A DNA stretch of 54,035 nucleotides from Arthrobacter silvisoli (GTDB lineage: Bacteria > Actinomycetota > Actinomycetes > Actinomycetales > Micrococcaceae). Position numbers and translations under genes: made by a program. Location: the NCBI RefSeq assembly GCF_003369445.1, contig NZ_QRCU01000074.1, positions 1 to 54,035 on the forward strand. Reading direction: 5' to 3'. Shown here one piece after another: positions 40,740 through 49,975 of this stretch; the first letter of the stretch is position 1; the number at the start of each line of letters is the position of its first letter. A model generated the notes under the pieces. The model was given only the letters and a program-made list of their open reading frames with translations, did no database searches and was not told the DNA's origin.

Positions 40740-41978
40740 TCAGCTGAGCCGTTCGAACACCACGGCCATGCCCTGCCCGCCGCCAACGCACAAGGTGGCC
40801 AGGCCGAAGGTGCCGTCGCGTTCCTGCAGGCCGTTGAGCAGGGTGTTGGTCATCCGGGCCCCGGTCATGCCGAACGGGTGGCCCAGGGCGATCGCGCCGC
40901 CGTGGACGTTAAGCTTCTCCGGATCGATGCCCAGTTCGCGGGCGCTGGCCACCACTTGCACGGCGAAGGCTTCGTTGAGTTCCACCAAGTCGATGTCCGC
41001 CATGGTCAGCCCGGCCAGGTCCAGGGCACGTCTGCTGGATTCCACCGGGCCCATGCCCATGATCTCGGGGGAGAGGGCGCTGGCCGCGGTGGAGACGATC
41101 CGCGCGAGCGGTGTCAGGCCGAGTTCGCGCGCGCGGGAGCTGCTCATGACGACGACGGCGGCCGCGCCGTCGTTCAGCGGGCACGCGTTCCCGGCGGTGA
41201 CGGTGCCCTCCCGGCGGAACACCGGCTCCAGGGCGCTGACGCCCTCCAATGTCACACCTGGCCGGGGCGAGTCGTCCCGCTCCACCGTGGTGCCGTCCTT
41301 GCGGGTGTATGGGGTGATTTCGCGCTCGAAGAAGCCCGAGGCGATCGCGGCTTCGGCCCGGTTCTGGCTGAGCACACCCCATTCGTCCTGTTCCCTGCGG
41401 CTGATCCCGTAGGTGGTGGCAACATTCTCCGCCGTTTGGCCCATGGCGATGTAGATGTCCGGCAGGCGGTCCCCGAGCCTTGGGTCCGTCCATGGAGTGT
41501 TCGACGCCGCCCGGGCCGCCGTGCGCTGCTTGGCCGCCTCGAAGCGCGGGTTGTGCGCGCCGGCATCGCTCTCTCCGGCGCCGGCCCAGTTCTGGTACCG
41601 CGACACGGACTCCACGCCGCCGGCGAGGAAGGCATGGCCCTCCCCGGCCCGGATCGCGTGGAAGGCCATCCGCAGGGTCTGCAGGCTGGAGGCGCAGAAG
41701 CGGTTGACCGTGACGGCGGGGACGTAGTCGAGTCCGCACAGCACGGACACCACGCGGGCCATGTTCGAGCCGGCTTCGCCGCTGGGTTCCGCGCACCCCA
41801 AATAGAGGTCGTCCAATCCGGGCCCGGGGCCCGCGCCGGCGTCGAACGCCGGGATCTTGCCCAGCGCCGCCGTGACCATGGCGGCGGCCAGGTCGTCCGG
41901 ACGCTCGTCCTTGAGGGAGCCTTTGAAGGCCCGGCCGATCGGGCTGCGGGCCATGGACACGATGACAGCCTCAGTCAT
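40740..41978 (-). CDS. acetyl-CoA C-acetyltransferase (thiolase)
   Basis: A 412-aa thiolase with the nucleophilic Cys in NRFCASSLQT, GGAIALGHPFGMTGAR, and the C-terminal CVGGGQGMAVVF with the second catalytic Cys. It condenses two acyl-CoA units or cleaves 3-ketoacyl-CoA. The gene stands alone, between the Bax1-I terminator and galK. Confidence 0.9.
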   Translation of the reverse strand: MTEAVIVSMARSPIGRAFKGSLKDERPDDLAAAMVTAALGKIPAFDAGAGPGPGLDDLYLGCAEPSGEAGSNMARVVSVLCGLDYVPAVTVNRFCASSLQTLRMAFHAIRAGEGHAFLAGGVESVSRYQNWAGAGESDAGAHNPRFEAAKQRTAARAASNTPWTDPRLGDRLPDIYIAMGQTAENVATTYGISRREQDEWGVLSQNRAEAAIASGFFEREITPYTRKDGTTVERDDSPRPGVTLEGVSALEPVFRREGTVTAGNACPLNDGAAAVVVMSSSRARELGLTPLARIVSTAASALSPEIMGMGPVESSRRALDLAGLTMADIDLVELNEAFAVQVVASARELGIDPEKLNVHGGAIALGHPFGMTGARMTNTLLNGLQERDGTFGLATLCVGGGQGMAVVFERLS

Positions 41979-42021
41979 GGGCCCAGCTTACGCCCGCGCC
42001 AAGTCCGCGGACCGTGCCCGC

Positions 42022-43206
42022 TCAGGCCAGCCGGGAAGCCCCGGCGGCCGGGGTGACCGTAAAGATGTCCGGCGCGGTGTAACCGGCCTCCGCGAAGGAG
42101 CGCTCGACGGCGTCGCGCACCTGCTGCTCCAGCCCCGCCGGGGTCAGGGCGATCGCGGAGCCGCCGAAACCGCCGCCGGTCATCCGCGCGCCGATGGCGC
42201 CGTTGGTGCGCGCCGTATCGACAGCGAGGTCGAGTTCCGGGCAGGAGATCTCGAAGTCGTCGCGCATCGAAACGTGGCTCGCGTCCAGGAGCCCGCCGAT
42301 GCTGCCCGCGCCTCCTGCCGCCAGCTGCTCCACTGTCTCAAGCACGCGCGCGTTCTCCGTGACCACATGCCGGACCCGGCGGAACGTCACGTCGTCGAGG
42401 ACCCGGGCGGCGTCGTCGAGCTGTTCCACCGCGAGGTCGCGCAGTGCCGGGACGCCCATGAGCCGGGCGCCCAGCTCACAGGACGCGCGGCGCGAGGCGT
42501 AACCGCCGTCGGCGTGGGAATGCGACACCTTCGTATCGATGACCAGCAGGACCAGGCCCGCGGCTTCGGCGTCGAACGGGACCAACTGCACGCTCTGGTC
42601 CCGGCAGTCCAGGAACACCGCCTTGCCTTTGCTGCCGCGCAGGGACGCGGACTGGTCCATGATGCCGGTCGGTGCGCCGACAAAGCCGTTCTCGCCCTGC
42701 TGGGTGGCCAGCACCATGTCCTCGGCGGCCAGCCCCGCGCCGGTGAGTTCGTTCAGGGCGCTGATGACCGCGCATTCGATGGCGTGCGAGGAGGACAGGC
42801 CGGCACCCAGCGGAACATCCGAATCGAGGAGCAGCTCGAATCCCGGGACCGTGATATTCCGCTGCTGCAGGGCCCAGGCGACGCCCAAGGGGTACTTGCT
42901 CCACCCCTTGCCGGACCCGGGAGTGAGCTCCGCCAGGTCTGCTTCCACGACGCCCTGCTCGCCGTAGGTGGACAGCAGGCGCACGGTGGAATCATCGCGC
43001 AGCCGGATGGCTACCTTCGCAGTTTTGTCGATCGCGAAAGGCAGCACGAAGCCTTCGTTGTAGTCGGTGTGTTCGCCGATCAGGTTCACGCGCCCCGGTG
43101 CCTGCCAGACGCCGTCGGGCACTGTCCCGAAAGCCTCTTCGAAGCGGGCGGCGAGTCCGTTGTGGAGCTGCCCGCCGGTGTGGTCAGCTGCCCGGGTGCG
43201 GGTCAT
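42022..43206 (-). CDS. galK: galactokinase
   Basis: A 394-aa GHMP kinase with the galactokinase signature PGRVNLIGEHTDYNEG (residues 38-52), PLGAGLSSSHA (132-142) and TGGGFGGSAIAL. It phosphorylates galactose at C1. The start overlaps the galT stop (ATGA), so the two are co-translated. Confidence 0.95.
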   Translation of the reverse strand: MTRTRAADHTGGQLHNGLAARFEEAFGTVPDGVWQAPGRVNLIGEHTDYNEGFVLPFAIDKTAKVAIRLRDDSTVRLLSTYGEQGVVEADLAELTPGSGKGWSKYPLGVAWALQQRNITVPGFELLLDSDVPLGAGLSSSHAIECAVISALNELTGAGLAAEDMVLATQQGENGFVGAPTGIMDQSASLRGSKGKAVFLDCRDQSVQLVPFDAEAAGLVLLVIDTKVSHSHADGGYASRRASCELGARLMGVPALRDLAVEQLDDAARVLDDVTFRRVRHVVTENARVLETVEQLAAGGAGSIGGLLDASHVSMRDDFEISCPELDLAVDTARTNGAIGARMTGGGFGGSAIALTPAGLEQQVRDAVERSFAEAGYTAPDIFTVTPAAGASRLA

Positions 43207-44366
43207 GCGCGTGCTCCTTCCTGAAGAGTGTCCTTGGCCGGGAGGGTGCCGTTGAGGGCGGGGCTGGCAACTGCCCTCAGCCTTTCGGCCACGGCTTCGG
43301 GGGTGGTGTCGTTGATGAAGGCTCCCATGGCCGCCTCGGAGCCGGCGAGGAACTTCAGCTTGTCCGCGGCGCGGCGGGGCGATGTCAGCTGCAGGTGCAG
43401 CCGTCCGGAGTCGCGCAGCGCGGGTTCCAGGGGTGCCTGATACCAGGCCGAGATGTAGGGCGTGGGCGTGGGGTAGAGCCGGTCCAAGCGCTTGAGCAGC
43501 TCCAGGTACACCACGGCCAGTTCATCGCGCTCGGCGCCGTTCAGGGCGGCCAGGTCCGGAACGTGCCGGTGCGGGACCAGGTGGATCTCCAGGGGCCAGC
43601 GCGCTGCGAAAGGGACGTATGCGCTGAAGTGCTCCGCCGCCAGGACCATGCGGCTGCCGTCGCTGCGTTCCGCACCCAGGATGGATTCGGCCAGGGTTTC
43701 CTTGCCGCCGCTCCGTTCGAAGTGGACAGCTGCTGCGGAGGCCAGGACCCCGGCGCGCGGGGTGATGTAGGGGTAGGCGTAGATCTGACCGTGCGGGTGG
43801 TGCAGGGTGACGCCGATCTCTGCGCCCCGGTTTTCGAAGGGGAAGACCTGCTTGATGCCGGGCAGGGCGCTCAGGGCCTCAGTGCGCTGTGCCCAGGCCT
43901 CGATCACGGTGCGGGCGCGCTGTTCGCTCAGCTCGCCGAAGGAACCGGTGTGCTGGGGCGTGAAGGAGACCACTTCGCAGCGGCCGTAGGCGGGAGCGCT
44001 GTACCCCCAGCCGTTGTGTCCGTCGGGCTCTGGCAGCTTTCCCGTGGCCGGGCCAAGCGAGGGAAAGCGGTTTTCGAAGACCACCACGTCGTAGTCCGGC
44101 GCCGGGATCTCCGAGGGGTTGTCCGGTGTGGTGGGGCAGATGGGGCATTGGTCTGCCGGTGGCAGGTGTGTGCGGCTCTGGCGGTGGGCGGCGACGGCCA
44201 CCCAGTCTCCGCTCAGGGCGTCGAAGCGGACTTCGCCCGGCTCGGCGCGCGGCGGAAGGCTGCGGTGGTCCACCAAGGAGGCGGGGTCCCGCGGCGGAGT
44301 GCCGGCGTCGTCGAAATACATCAGCTCCCGGCCGTCGGCGAGGAAAGTGCTGCTAAGGCGAGTCAT
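43203..44366 (-). CDS. galT: galactose-1-phosphate uridylyltransferase
   Basis: A 387-aa class I enzyme with zinc Cys pair C74/C77 (CPIC) and the active-site HPHGQ (190-194), where H192 takes the UMP. It converts galactose-1-phosphate and UDP-glucose to UDP-galactose and glucose-1-phosphate. ATG 44366 is preferred over 44384, since it starts at the usual family position. The divergent gap to galM is AT-rich for this genome. Confidence 0.95.
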   Translation of the reverse strand: MTRLSSTFLADGRELMYFDDAGTPPRDPASLVDHRSLPPRAEPGEVRFDALSGDWVAVAAHRQSRTHLPPADQCPICPTTPDNPSEIPAPDYDVVVFENRFPSLGPATGKLPEPDGHNGWGYSAPAYGRCEVVSFTPQHTGSFGELSEQRARTVIEAWAQRTEALSALPGIKQVFPFENRGAEIGVTLHHPHGQIYAYPYITPRAGVLASAAAVHFERSGGKETLAESILGAERSDGSRMVLAAEHFSAYVPFAARWPLEIHLVPHRHVPDLAALNGAERDELAVVYLELLKRLDRLYPTPTPYISAWYQAPLEPALRDSGRLHLQLTSPRRAADKLKFLAGSEAAMGAFINDTTPEAVAERLRAVASPALNGTLPAKDTLQEGARA

Positions 44367-44434
44367 GTCACAATCATTCCACAACTAACCAAAAGTGCAA
44401 ATAAATTAACAAAACATCACATCTGCCGATGCAG

Positions 44435-44440
44435 TACGGT
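44435..44440 (+). promoter_or_regulatory. -10 element of a leaderless galM
   Basis: TACGGT fits the TANNNT -10 consensus and lies six bases before the galM ATG, so transcription would start at or next to the start codon. There is no ribosome binding site. Confidence 0.4.
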
Positions 44441-44446
44441 TATGCC

Positions 44447-45385
44447 ATGCCTACCGAGATCGCCGGTGAAAAGACCGAATCCCGCCGCTTTGCCAGCGGC
44501 CGCCAGTACGAGATCCGCCGGGGCGACGCGCTCGCCGTCGTTACCGAGCTGGCTGCCGGCCTGCGCCTCTTCAGCCGCGGCGGCGTGCAGCTGACCGAAA
44601 GCTACAACGACGACGAACTCCCGCCCGGCGCCACCGGCATCACCCTTGCGCCCTGGGCCAACCGCGTCGAAGACGGCGTCTGGTACCTGGACGGCGCCAA
44701 GCAGCAGCTCGACATCACCGAGGTGAGCCGCAACAACGCCAGCCACGGCCTGCTGCGGAACGCGGCGTACGCCTTGGTGGACGAAGACGAATTCTCGGTC
44801 ACCTTGGAAGCCGTGATCTTCCCGCAGCACGGCTACCCCTTCCTGGCCCGGCACCGGGTGCGCTACGAGATCGACGCCGACCTCGCCTTGCGCGTCTCGC
44901 AGACCCTCATCAACGATTCACGCGCCGCGGCTCCGTTCGTGCTTGGCGCCCACCCGTACTTGCGCCTCGGCGACACCGCCCCGGAGGAACTGCTCCTGAC
45001 TGTCCGGGCGGCCACCCGCCTGGTCGCGGACGAGCGGCTCATCCCGCGCGGCACCGCGCCCGCGGACGGCGTCTACGCGCTGGGTGGCGGGGCCGCCGTC
45101 GCGGACCTGGACATCGACGTCGCCTACACGGACCTGGAGTTCGACGGCGGCACGGCCCGCCACGTGCTCAGCGCCCCGGACGGGCGAAGCGTCACCTTGG
45201 AACAGGACGGGAACTGCGGCTATGTGCACGTCTTCGTGACCGGCAATTTCCCGGGGCGCAGCAAAGCGGTGGCGATCGAACCCATGACCGGCCCCGCGAA
45301 TGCCTTCAACACGGGCGAGGGACTCCGCTGGCTGGAGCCCGGTGCCTCCTTCACCATGCGGTGGGGCATTTCGGCGGCGCTCTGA
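44447..45385 (+). CDS. galM: aldose 1-epimerase
   Basis: A 312-aa protein of the galactose mutarotase fold with NNASHGLLRNAAY, FVLGAHPYLRLGD and AIEPMTGPANAFNTGEGLRWLEPG, the latter holding the catalytic Glu near the C-terminus. It interconverts anomers to feed galK and diverges from galT-galK. No ribosome binding site precedes the ATG. Confidence 0.9.
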   Translation: MPTEIAGEKTESRRFASGRQYEIRRGDALAVVTELAAGLRLFSRGGVQLTESYNDDELPPGATGITLAPWANRVEDGVWYLDGAKQQLDITEVSRNNASHGLLRNAAYALVDEDEFSVTLEAVIFPQHGYPFLARHRVRYEIDADLALRVSQTLINDSRAAAPFVLGAHPYLRLGDTAPEELLLTVRAATRLVADERLIPRGTAPADGVYALGGGAAVADLDIDVAYTDLEFDGGTARHVLSAPDGRSVTLEQDGNCGYVHVFVTGNFPGRSKAVAIEPMTGPANAFNTGEGLRWLEPGASFTMRWGISAAL

Positions 45386-45446
45386 GTGCAATTCCACCCG
45401 GGCCCGGCGGTTTCCCATCCGGGCCAGGCTGCGGAATTATGGGGGC

Positions 45447-46784
45447 ATGACGCCCACACCAGACGCCGCCCCCGCCTCGCCGCCTGCGCATCCCGTGGCG
45501 GTTCCGCCCCGGCTTTCCGAGCACGAGATTGCCCAGGACATTCCCTACGGCGTGCGGATCGCGGCAGCCTGGGCCTGGCGGGTCGGGCTGATCCTGCTGG
45601 TGGGCGGGGCATTCATCTGGCTCCTGTCCAAGGTCAGCTTCCTTATCATCCCGCTGATGGTCGCCTCCTTGCTGGCCGGCCTGCTGCACCCGGTCACCGC
45701 ATGGCTGCGCAAGGGCATGCCGAAGGGCCTCGCCGTGGCCATCACGGTGCTGGGCTTCATCGGCCTGATCGCCGGCGCACTCGCGCTCGTGGGCCGGCAG
45801 CTCGCCACCGGCTTCGGCGAACTGTGGCAGCAGGCGCTGACCGGCATCCAGCAGGTCCAGTCCTGGCTCGCCGACGGGCCGTTGCACATCACCGCCGACC
45901 AGATCGACAAATACATCGAGGACGGCGTCAACGCGCTGCAGAACAACAGCAGCAGCATCCTCAGCGGGGCGCTGTCCTTCGGCAGCACGGCTGGCCACTT
46001 TGCGGCGGGGCTGGTCCTGGCGCTGTTCATCCTGATCTTCTTCCTGCTGGAAGGCTCACGGATCTGGAGCTTCCTGGTGCGGCTGCTGCCCAAGCGGGCC
46101 CGCGCAGCCACCGACGGTGCCGGACGCCGCGGCTGGGCCTCGATGGTCAGCTACGTGCGCATCCAGATGTTCGTGGCCTTCGTGGACGCAGTGGGCATCG
46201 GTGCCGGTGCCGCGATCATCGGGGTTCCGCTGGCCCTGCCACTGGGTGTGCTGGTGTTCATCGCCTCCTTCATCCCCGTGGTGGGTGCCCTCCTCACCGG
46301 CGCGATCGCCGTGCTGCTGGCCCTCGTGGCGAACGGCTGGGTCAACGCACTGGTCATGCTCGGCATCGTGCTGCTGGTCCAGCAACTCGAAAGCCACATC
46401 CTCCAGCCGGTCGTCATGGGCAAGGCCGTGTCCCTGCATCCGGTGGCCGTCATCCTCTCCGTTGCCGCCGGTTCCTACCTCGCGGGGATCCCCGGCGCGC
46501 TCTTCGCCGTGCCCCTGCTGGCCGTAGCAAATACGGCGGTACGCTATATTGCCGCCCGGACGTGGGAACATGATGAAGGACTGTCCGCCGCCTACAAGGA
46601 GGCCGGAGCCGAGGTGGAGGATCCCGACCAGGACCCCACCATCAAGGACACCCGGCCTGCCGGCCTGCGCCCTGCGCACGGCGGCAAGCAGTCACCGGGC
46701 GGCAGCGTTGCCCCCACCCATGAAACGGCCGTCCGGCCAGGCCACGGCCAGGACCCGGCAGCCGAGACCGACAAAGGAGAGTAA
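45447..46784 (+). CDS. AI-2E family transporter
   Basis: A 445-aa membrane protein with the family's SFLIIPLMVASLLAGLLHPVTAWL, LFILIFFLLEGSRIW, PLALPLGVLVFIASFIPVVGALLTGA and VQQLESHILQPVVMGKAVSLHPVAVILSVAAG-type segments. It has a Pro-rich N-terminus and a disordered acidic C-terminal tail (about 370-445). Members export small molecules or ions; the substrate cannot be told. A GGGGG stretch lies close before ATG. Confidence 0.9.
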   Translation: MTPTPDAAPASPPAHPVAVPPRLSEHEIAQDIPYGVRIAAAWAWRVGLILLVGGAFIWLLSKVSFLIIPLMVASLLAGLLHPVTAWLRKGMPKGLAVAITVLGFIGLIAGALALVGRQLATGFGELWQQALTGIQQVQSWLADGPLHITADQIDKYIEDGVNALQNNSSSILSGALSFGSTAGHFAAGLVLALFILIFFLLEGSRIWSFLVRLLPKRARAATDGAGRRGWASMVSYVRIQMFVAFVDAVGIGAGAAIIGVPLALPLGVLVFIASFIPVVGALLTGAIAVLLALVANGWVNALVMLGIVLLVQQLESHILQPVVMGKAVSLHPVAVILSVAAGSYLAGIPGALFAVPLLAVANTAVRYIAARTWEHDEGLSAAYKEAGAEVEDPDQDPTIKDTRPAGLRPAHGGKQSPGGSVAPTHETAVRPGHGQDPAAETDKGE

Positions 46785-46787
46785 TCC

Positions 46788-48026
46788 GTGAACACCCTCG
46801 AAACCCTGCCCGTCACCCTGGACGATGTCCTTAAGGCGCAGGAGCTGCTCGAGGGCATTATTACCAAGACGCCGATCGAAACGTCGCGGGCGCTTGGCGC
46901 CATGGTGGGCGGCGAAGTGTTCTTCAAGTGCGAGAACCTGCAGCGCGCCGGCTCCTTCAAGGTCCGCGGCGCCTACGTCCGCATGGCCCGCCTTTCTGCC
47001 GAGGAGAAGGCCCGCGGCGTCGTGGCCGCTTCGGCCGGCAACCACGCCCAGGGCGTGGCCGTCGCCGCCAAGAGCCTGGGCATCAAGGCCCGTATCTACA
47101 TGCCCCTCGGTGTCGCCCTGCCCAAGCTTGCCGCAACCCGCAGCCACGGCGCCGAAGTGGTGCTCCACGGCCACAACGTCGATGAGGCGCTCGCCGAGGC
47201 CCAGCGCTACGCCGACGAAAGCGGCGCGGTGTTCGTGCACCCCTTCGACAACGTCGACGTCGTGGCCGGCCAGGGCACCATCGGCCTGGAGATCCTGGAA
47301 CAGGTTCCCGACGTCGACACCGTCCTGATGGGCGTCGGCGGCGGCGGGCTGTTGGCCGGCGTCGCGGTGGCCATCAAGGCCAAGGCCAAGGAACTCGGCC
47401 GCGAGATCCGGATCATCGGCGTCCAGGCCGAAAACGCGGCGGCCTACCCGCCCTCCCTCGCCGCCGATGCCTTGGTGCCGCTCAAGAAGGTGTCAACCAT
47501 GGCGGACGGCATCGCCGTCGGACGTCCCGGACAGCTGCCCTTCAGCATCATCCGCGAACTGGTGGACGACGTCGTCACCGTCAGTGAGGACTCCCTCGCC
47601 CGGGCGCTGATCTTCCTGCTCGAACGCGCCAAGATGGTCGTGGAGCCGGCAGGTGCGGTCGGCGTGGCCGCGCTCATGGACGGCACCATCGAAAACCCCG
47701 GCAAGGTGGCCGTGGTGCTCTCCGGCGGCAACATCGACCCCATGCTTATGCTCAAGGTGATCCAGCGCGGCCTCTCGGCGGCCGGGCGCTTCATGACCGT
47801 GCGCATGATGCTCGACGACCGTCCGGGTTCGCTGGCCACCATCGCCCGGATCATCGCCGAAAACGACGCCAACGTTACGGGCCTGGACCACACCCGCGTG
47901 GGCGGCGCCATCAGCATGGGTGACGTCTCGATCACCATCAACCTGGAAACCAAGGGCCACGAGCACAGCAAGCAGGTGCTCGAAGCGCTCCGCGCCGAAG
48001 GCTTCCAGCCGATCGTGGTTCACTGA
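46788..48026 (+). CDS. ilvA: threonine ammonia-lyase
   Basis: A 412-aa PLP enzyme with the cofactor Lys K58 in RAGSFKVRGAY, the glycine-rich GVGGGGLLAGVAV loop, and a C-terminal ACT domain (from about 325, MTVRMMLDDRPGSLATIARII). It makes 2-oxobutyrate from threonine. GTG start at 46788 after AAAGGAGAG. The single short ACT domain resembles catabolic-type enzymes as well as short IlvA. Confidence 0.9.
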   Translation: MNTLETLPVTLDDVLKAQELLEGIITKTPIETSRALGAMVGGEVFFKCENLQRAGSFKVRGAYVRMARLSAEEKARGVVAASAGNHAQGVAVAAKSLGIKARIYMPLGVALPKLAATRSHGAEVVLHGHNVDEALAEAQRYADESGAVFVHPFDNVDVVAGQGTIGLEILEQVPDVDTVLMGVGGGGLLAGVAVAIKAKAKELGREIRIIGVQAENAAAYPPSLAADALVPLKKVSTMADGIAVGRPGQLPFSIIRELVDDVVTVSEDSLARALIFLLERAKMVVEPAGAVGVAALMDGTIENPGKVAVVLSGGNIDPMLMLKVIQRGLSAAGRFMTVRMMLDDRPGSLATIARIIAENDANVTGLDHTRVGGAISMGDVSITINLETKGHEHSKQVLEALRAEGFQPIVVH

Positions 48027-48036
48027 CGGGGCCGGC

Positions 48037-48654
48037 ATGGCCTACCTCGGCGGCAGCACCCCGGAGCCGTCGGCCCCCGGGAAGGAATCCCTCGCGGCGC
48101 GCGCGAAGGGAGGGCTGCTCCTCATGGGCGGCTTCGTGGCGCTGCTGGCCGTCATTGAGTTGATCAACACCCTGCTCCTACACGGGCTCAACCGCACCTT
48201 CGGCCTGCGCCCGCGGAGCTTGGACGGGGTCTTGGACATCCTCACGTTCCCCTTGCTCCACGCCAACTTCGGGCACCTGTTCTCCAACGCCCTGCCGTTG
48301 ATCGTCTTCGGCTTCCTGGTGTTCCTTTCAGGACTGCGGGTCTTCCTGATCACCATGGCGCTGAGCTGGCTGGGTTCCGGCGTGGCGGTCTGGCTGATCG
48401 GCGGCGGCGTGACGGTCGGTGCGTCGGGGCTCGTCTTCGGCCTGTTCGCCTTCCTGCTGGTGCGCGGGGTCCTGAACCGCAACTGGTGGCAGTTGCTGCT
48501 GTCGGTGGTGCTGTTCCTGGCCTACGGCGGCATCCTCTTCGGGATCCTGCCCAGCGTGATGGGCGTCGTGTCCTGGCAGGCACACCTGGGCGGTGCGGCG
48601 GGAGGCGTCCTCTCCGCTGTGCTGCTCCGGCCAGCCCAGGTAGCCCGCAGTTGA
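48037..48654 (+). CDS. rhomboid-family intramembrane protease
   Basis: A 205-aa protein with six hydrophobic segments and the rhomboid catalytic residues: HANFGHLFSNALPL, the Ser in GASGLVFG, and the His in SWQAHLGGAAGG. It cleaves membrane proteins within the bilayer. It follows ilvA by ten bases. Confidence 0.9.
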   Translation: MAYLGGSTPEPSAPGKESLAARAKGGLLLMGGFVALLAVIELINTLLLHGLNRTFGLRPRSLDGVLDILTFPLLHANFGHLFSNALPLIVFGFLVFLSGLRVFLITMALSWLGSGVAVWLIGGGVTVGASGLVFGLFAFLLVRGVLNRNWWQLLLSVVLFLAYGGILFGILPSVMGVVSWQAHLGGAAGGVLSAVLLRPAQVARS

Positions 48655-48693
48655 TGTCGGGTTGACGCCTCTGGATCTACGGTCCAACGCAAA

Positions 48694-48728
48694 ACGCCGG
48701 CCCTCCCGCACAAGGGGAGGACCGGCGT
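48694..48728. terminator. greA terminator
   Basis: A 14-pair stem (48694-48707 with 48715-48728, one mismatch) with 7-base loop between convergent genes; on the minus strand it is followed by TTTTG, so it mainly stops greA. Confidence 0.8.
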
Positions 48729-48746
48729 CGCGCTTAAAGCGCTGGC

Positions 48747-49241
48747 TTAGCCGGTGAACGGCTTGGCGGACACGATCTCCACCGGGATTTCCTTGCCGTT
48801 CGGGGCAGTGTAGCTGAGCTTGTCGCCTTCCTTGTGGCCCATGATGGCGACGCCGAGCGGGGACTTCTCGCTGAAGACGTCCAGGTCGGAATCCCCGGCG
48901 ATTTCGCGGGAGCCAAGCAGGAACGTTTCCTCATCACCGGCGATGCGGGCAACGACGAGCATGCCGGGTTCGACGATTCCGTCATCGGCCGGGGCTTCGC
49001 CCACCTGGGCATCGCGCAGCAGCGCGGTCAGCTGGCGGATGCGGGCTTCGATCTTGCCCTGCTCTTCCTTGGCAGCGTGGTAACCGCCGTTTTCCTTCAG
49101 GTCGCCTTCCTGGCGCGCAGCTTCGATCTTCTGGACGATTTCCGCGCGGCCGGCCCCGGACAGGTGCTCCAGTTCGGCCTTCAGGCGGTCATATGCGTCC
49201 TGGGTAAGCCACGCTGCAGTTGCGCTGTTGGTGGTAGACAC
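48747..49241 (-). CDS. greA: transcription elongation factor GreA
   Basis: A 164-aa protein of usual GreA length: an N-terminal coiled coil with the acidic tip (AARQEGDLKENGGYHAAKEEQG) that rescues backtracked RNA polymerase, and a C-terminal FKBP-like domain (KSPLGVAIMGHKEGDKLSYTAPNGKE). The GTG at 49241 is chosen: AAGGAGAA lies 5 bases before it and it gives the family length. A terminator-like hairpin lies in its leader. Confidence 0.95.
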   Translation of the reverse strand: MSTTNSATAAWLTQDAYDRLKAELEHLSGAGRAEIVQKIEAARQEGDLKENGGYHAAKEEQGKIEARIRQLTALLRDAQVGEAPADDGIVEPGMLVVARIAGDEETFLLGSREIAGDSDLDVFSEKSPLGVAIMGHKEGDKLSYTAPNGKEIPVEIVSAKPFTG

Positions 49242-49272
49242 GGACTTCTCCTTATGGATCTGCAAGCAAAAG

Positions 49273-49322
49273 ACCCCGCAGCGGTGGCCACTCGTGGAAC
49301 TCAGTAACCAGCTCAGCGGGGT
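49273..49322 (-). promoter_or_regulatory. possible attenuator in the greA leader
   Basis: On the minus strand ACCCCGC pairs with GCGGGGT across a 36-base loop and is followed by CTTTTGC, a terminator-like structure about 30 bases before the greA start. Leader attenuation controls greA in E. coli; here it is proposed from structure. Confidence 0.4.
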
Positions 49323-49393
49323 AGAGGTATTGATCCAGTGTAGTCAATCCTGTGGACAAACCAAAAGCCAAAGGAGTCGCGCGTCACACCGTC

Positions 49394-49852
49394 CTAGTGG
49401 CCGCTGTCCACGATCCAGCAATTGTCGACGACGCCGGAAACGGCTTCGGACTCGGTCCGCAGCGCCAGCCGGTGGATGGTGGTGCGGCCGCCGTCCGCGC
49501 CGTCCTTGGGCTCGTTCGGGCCGATCTCCACGACCTTCCAGCCGACCACCGCGAACTTGGAATCCAGCGCCTTCACCGCGCACTTGGCCGTTGCGCCGGG
49601 GTACTTGGCGACCTGGAAATCCACCTCGATCTGCGTGGCATCCGTGGCGTGGAATCCGATGTCCTTGAAGGTGACCGGCGCGGTGGCGCTGGTGGTGGCG
49701 ATCCAGGCCATGAAACCGATGCCCAGCAGCAGCGCAACGATGACCAGGTTCCGCATCCCCTTGCGCCCGAGGCGCCGCTTTTGGCCGCCGTAGCGATTGG
49801 CTAGGCTGGTACTTGCCGGCAGCGCCGTAGCCGAGGGGTCTTCCGAAGTCAC
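49394..49852 (-). CDS. DUF4307 membrane protein
   Basis: A 152-aa protein with a basic N-terminus, one membrane helix (about 34-53) and an extracellular beta domain, matching the DUF4307 family that neighbours greA and mca in actinobacteria. Function unknown. Confidence 0.85.
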   Translation of the reverse strand: MTSEDPSATALPASTSLANRYGGQKRRLGRKGMRNLVIVALLLGIGFMAWIATTSATAPVTFKDIGFHATDATQIEVDFQVAKYPGATAKCAVKALDSKFAVVGWKVVEIGPNEPKDGADGGRTTIHRLALRTESEAVSGVVDNCWIVDSGH

Positions 49853-49975
49853 CTGTCCAGTTTAGTGCGCATCCGGCGGCACCCTTGCACCGCCCATCAC
49901 CTGCCACCCGCACGCAGGCCAAGCAGTGCCGGCGGCACCCCGGCCGGCAGCACCAGAAAGAGGAATGCCTGAAGG

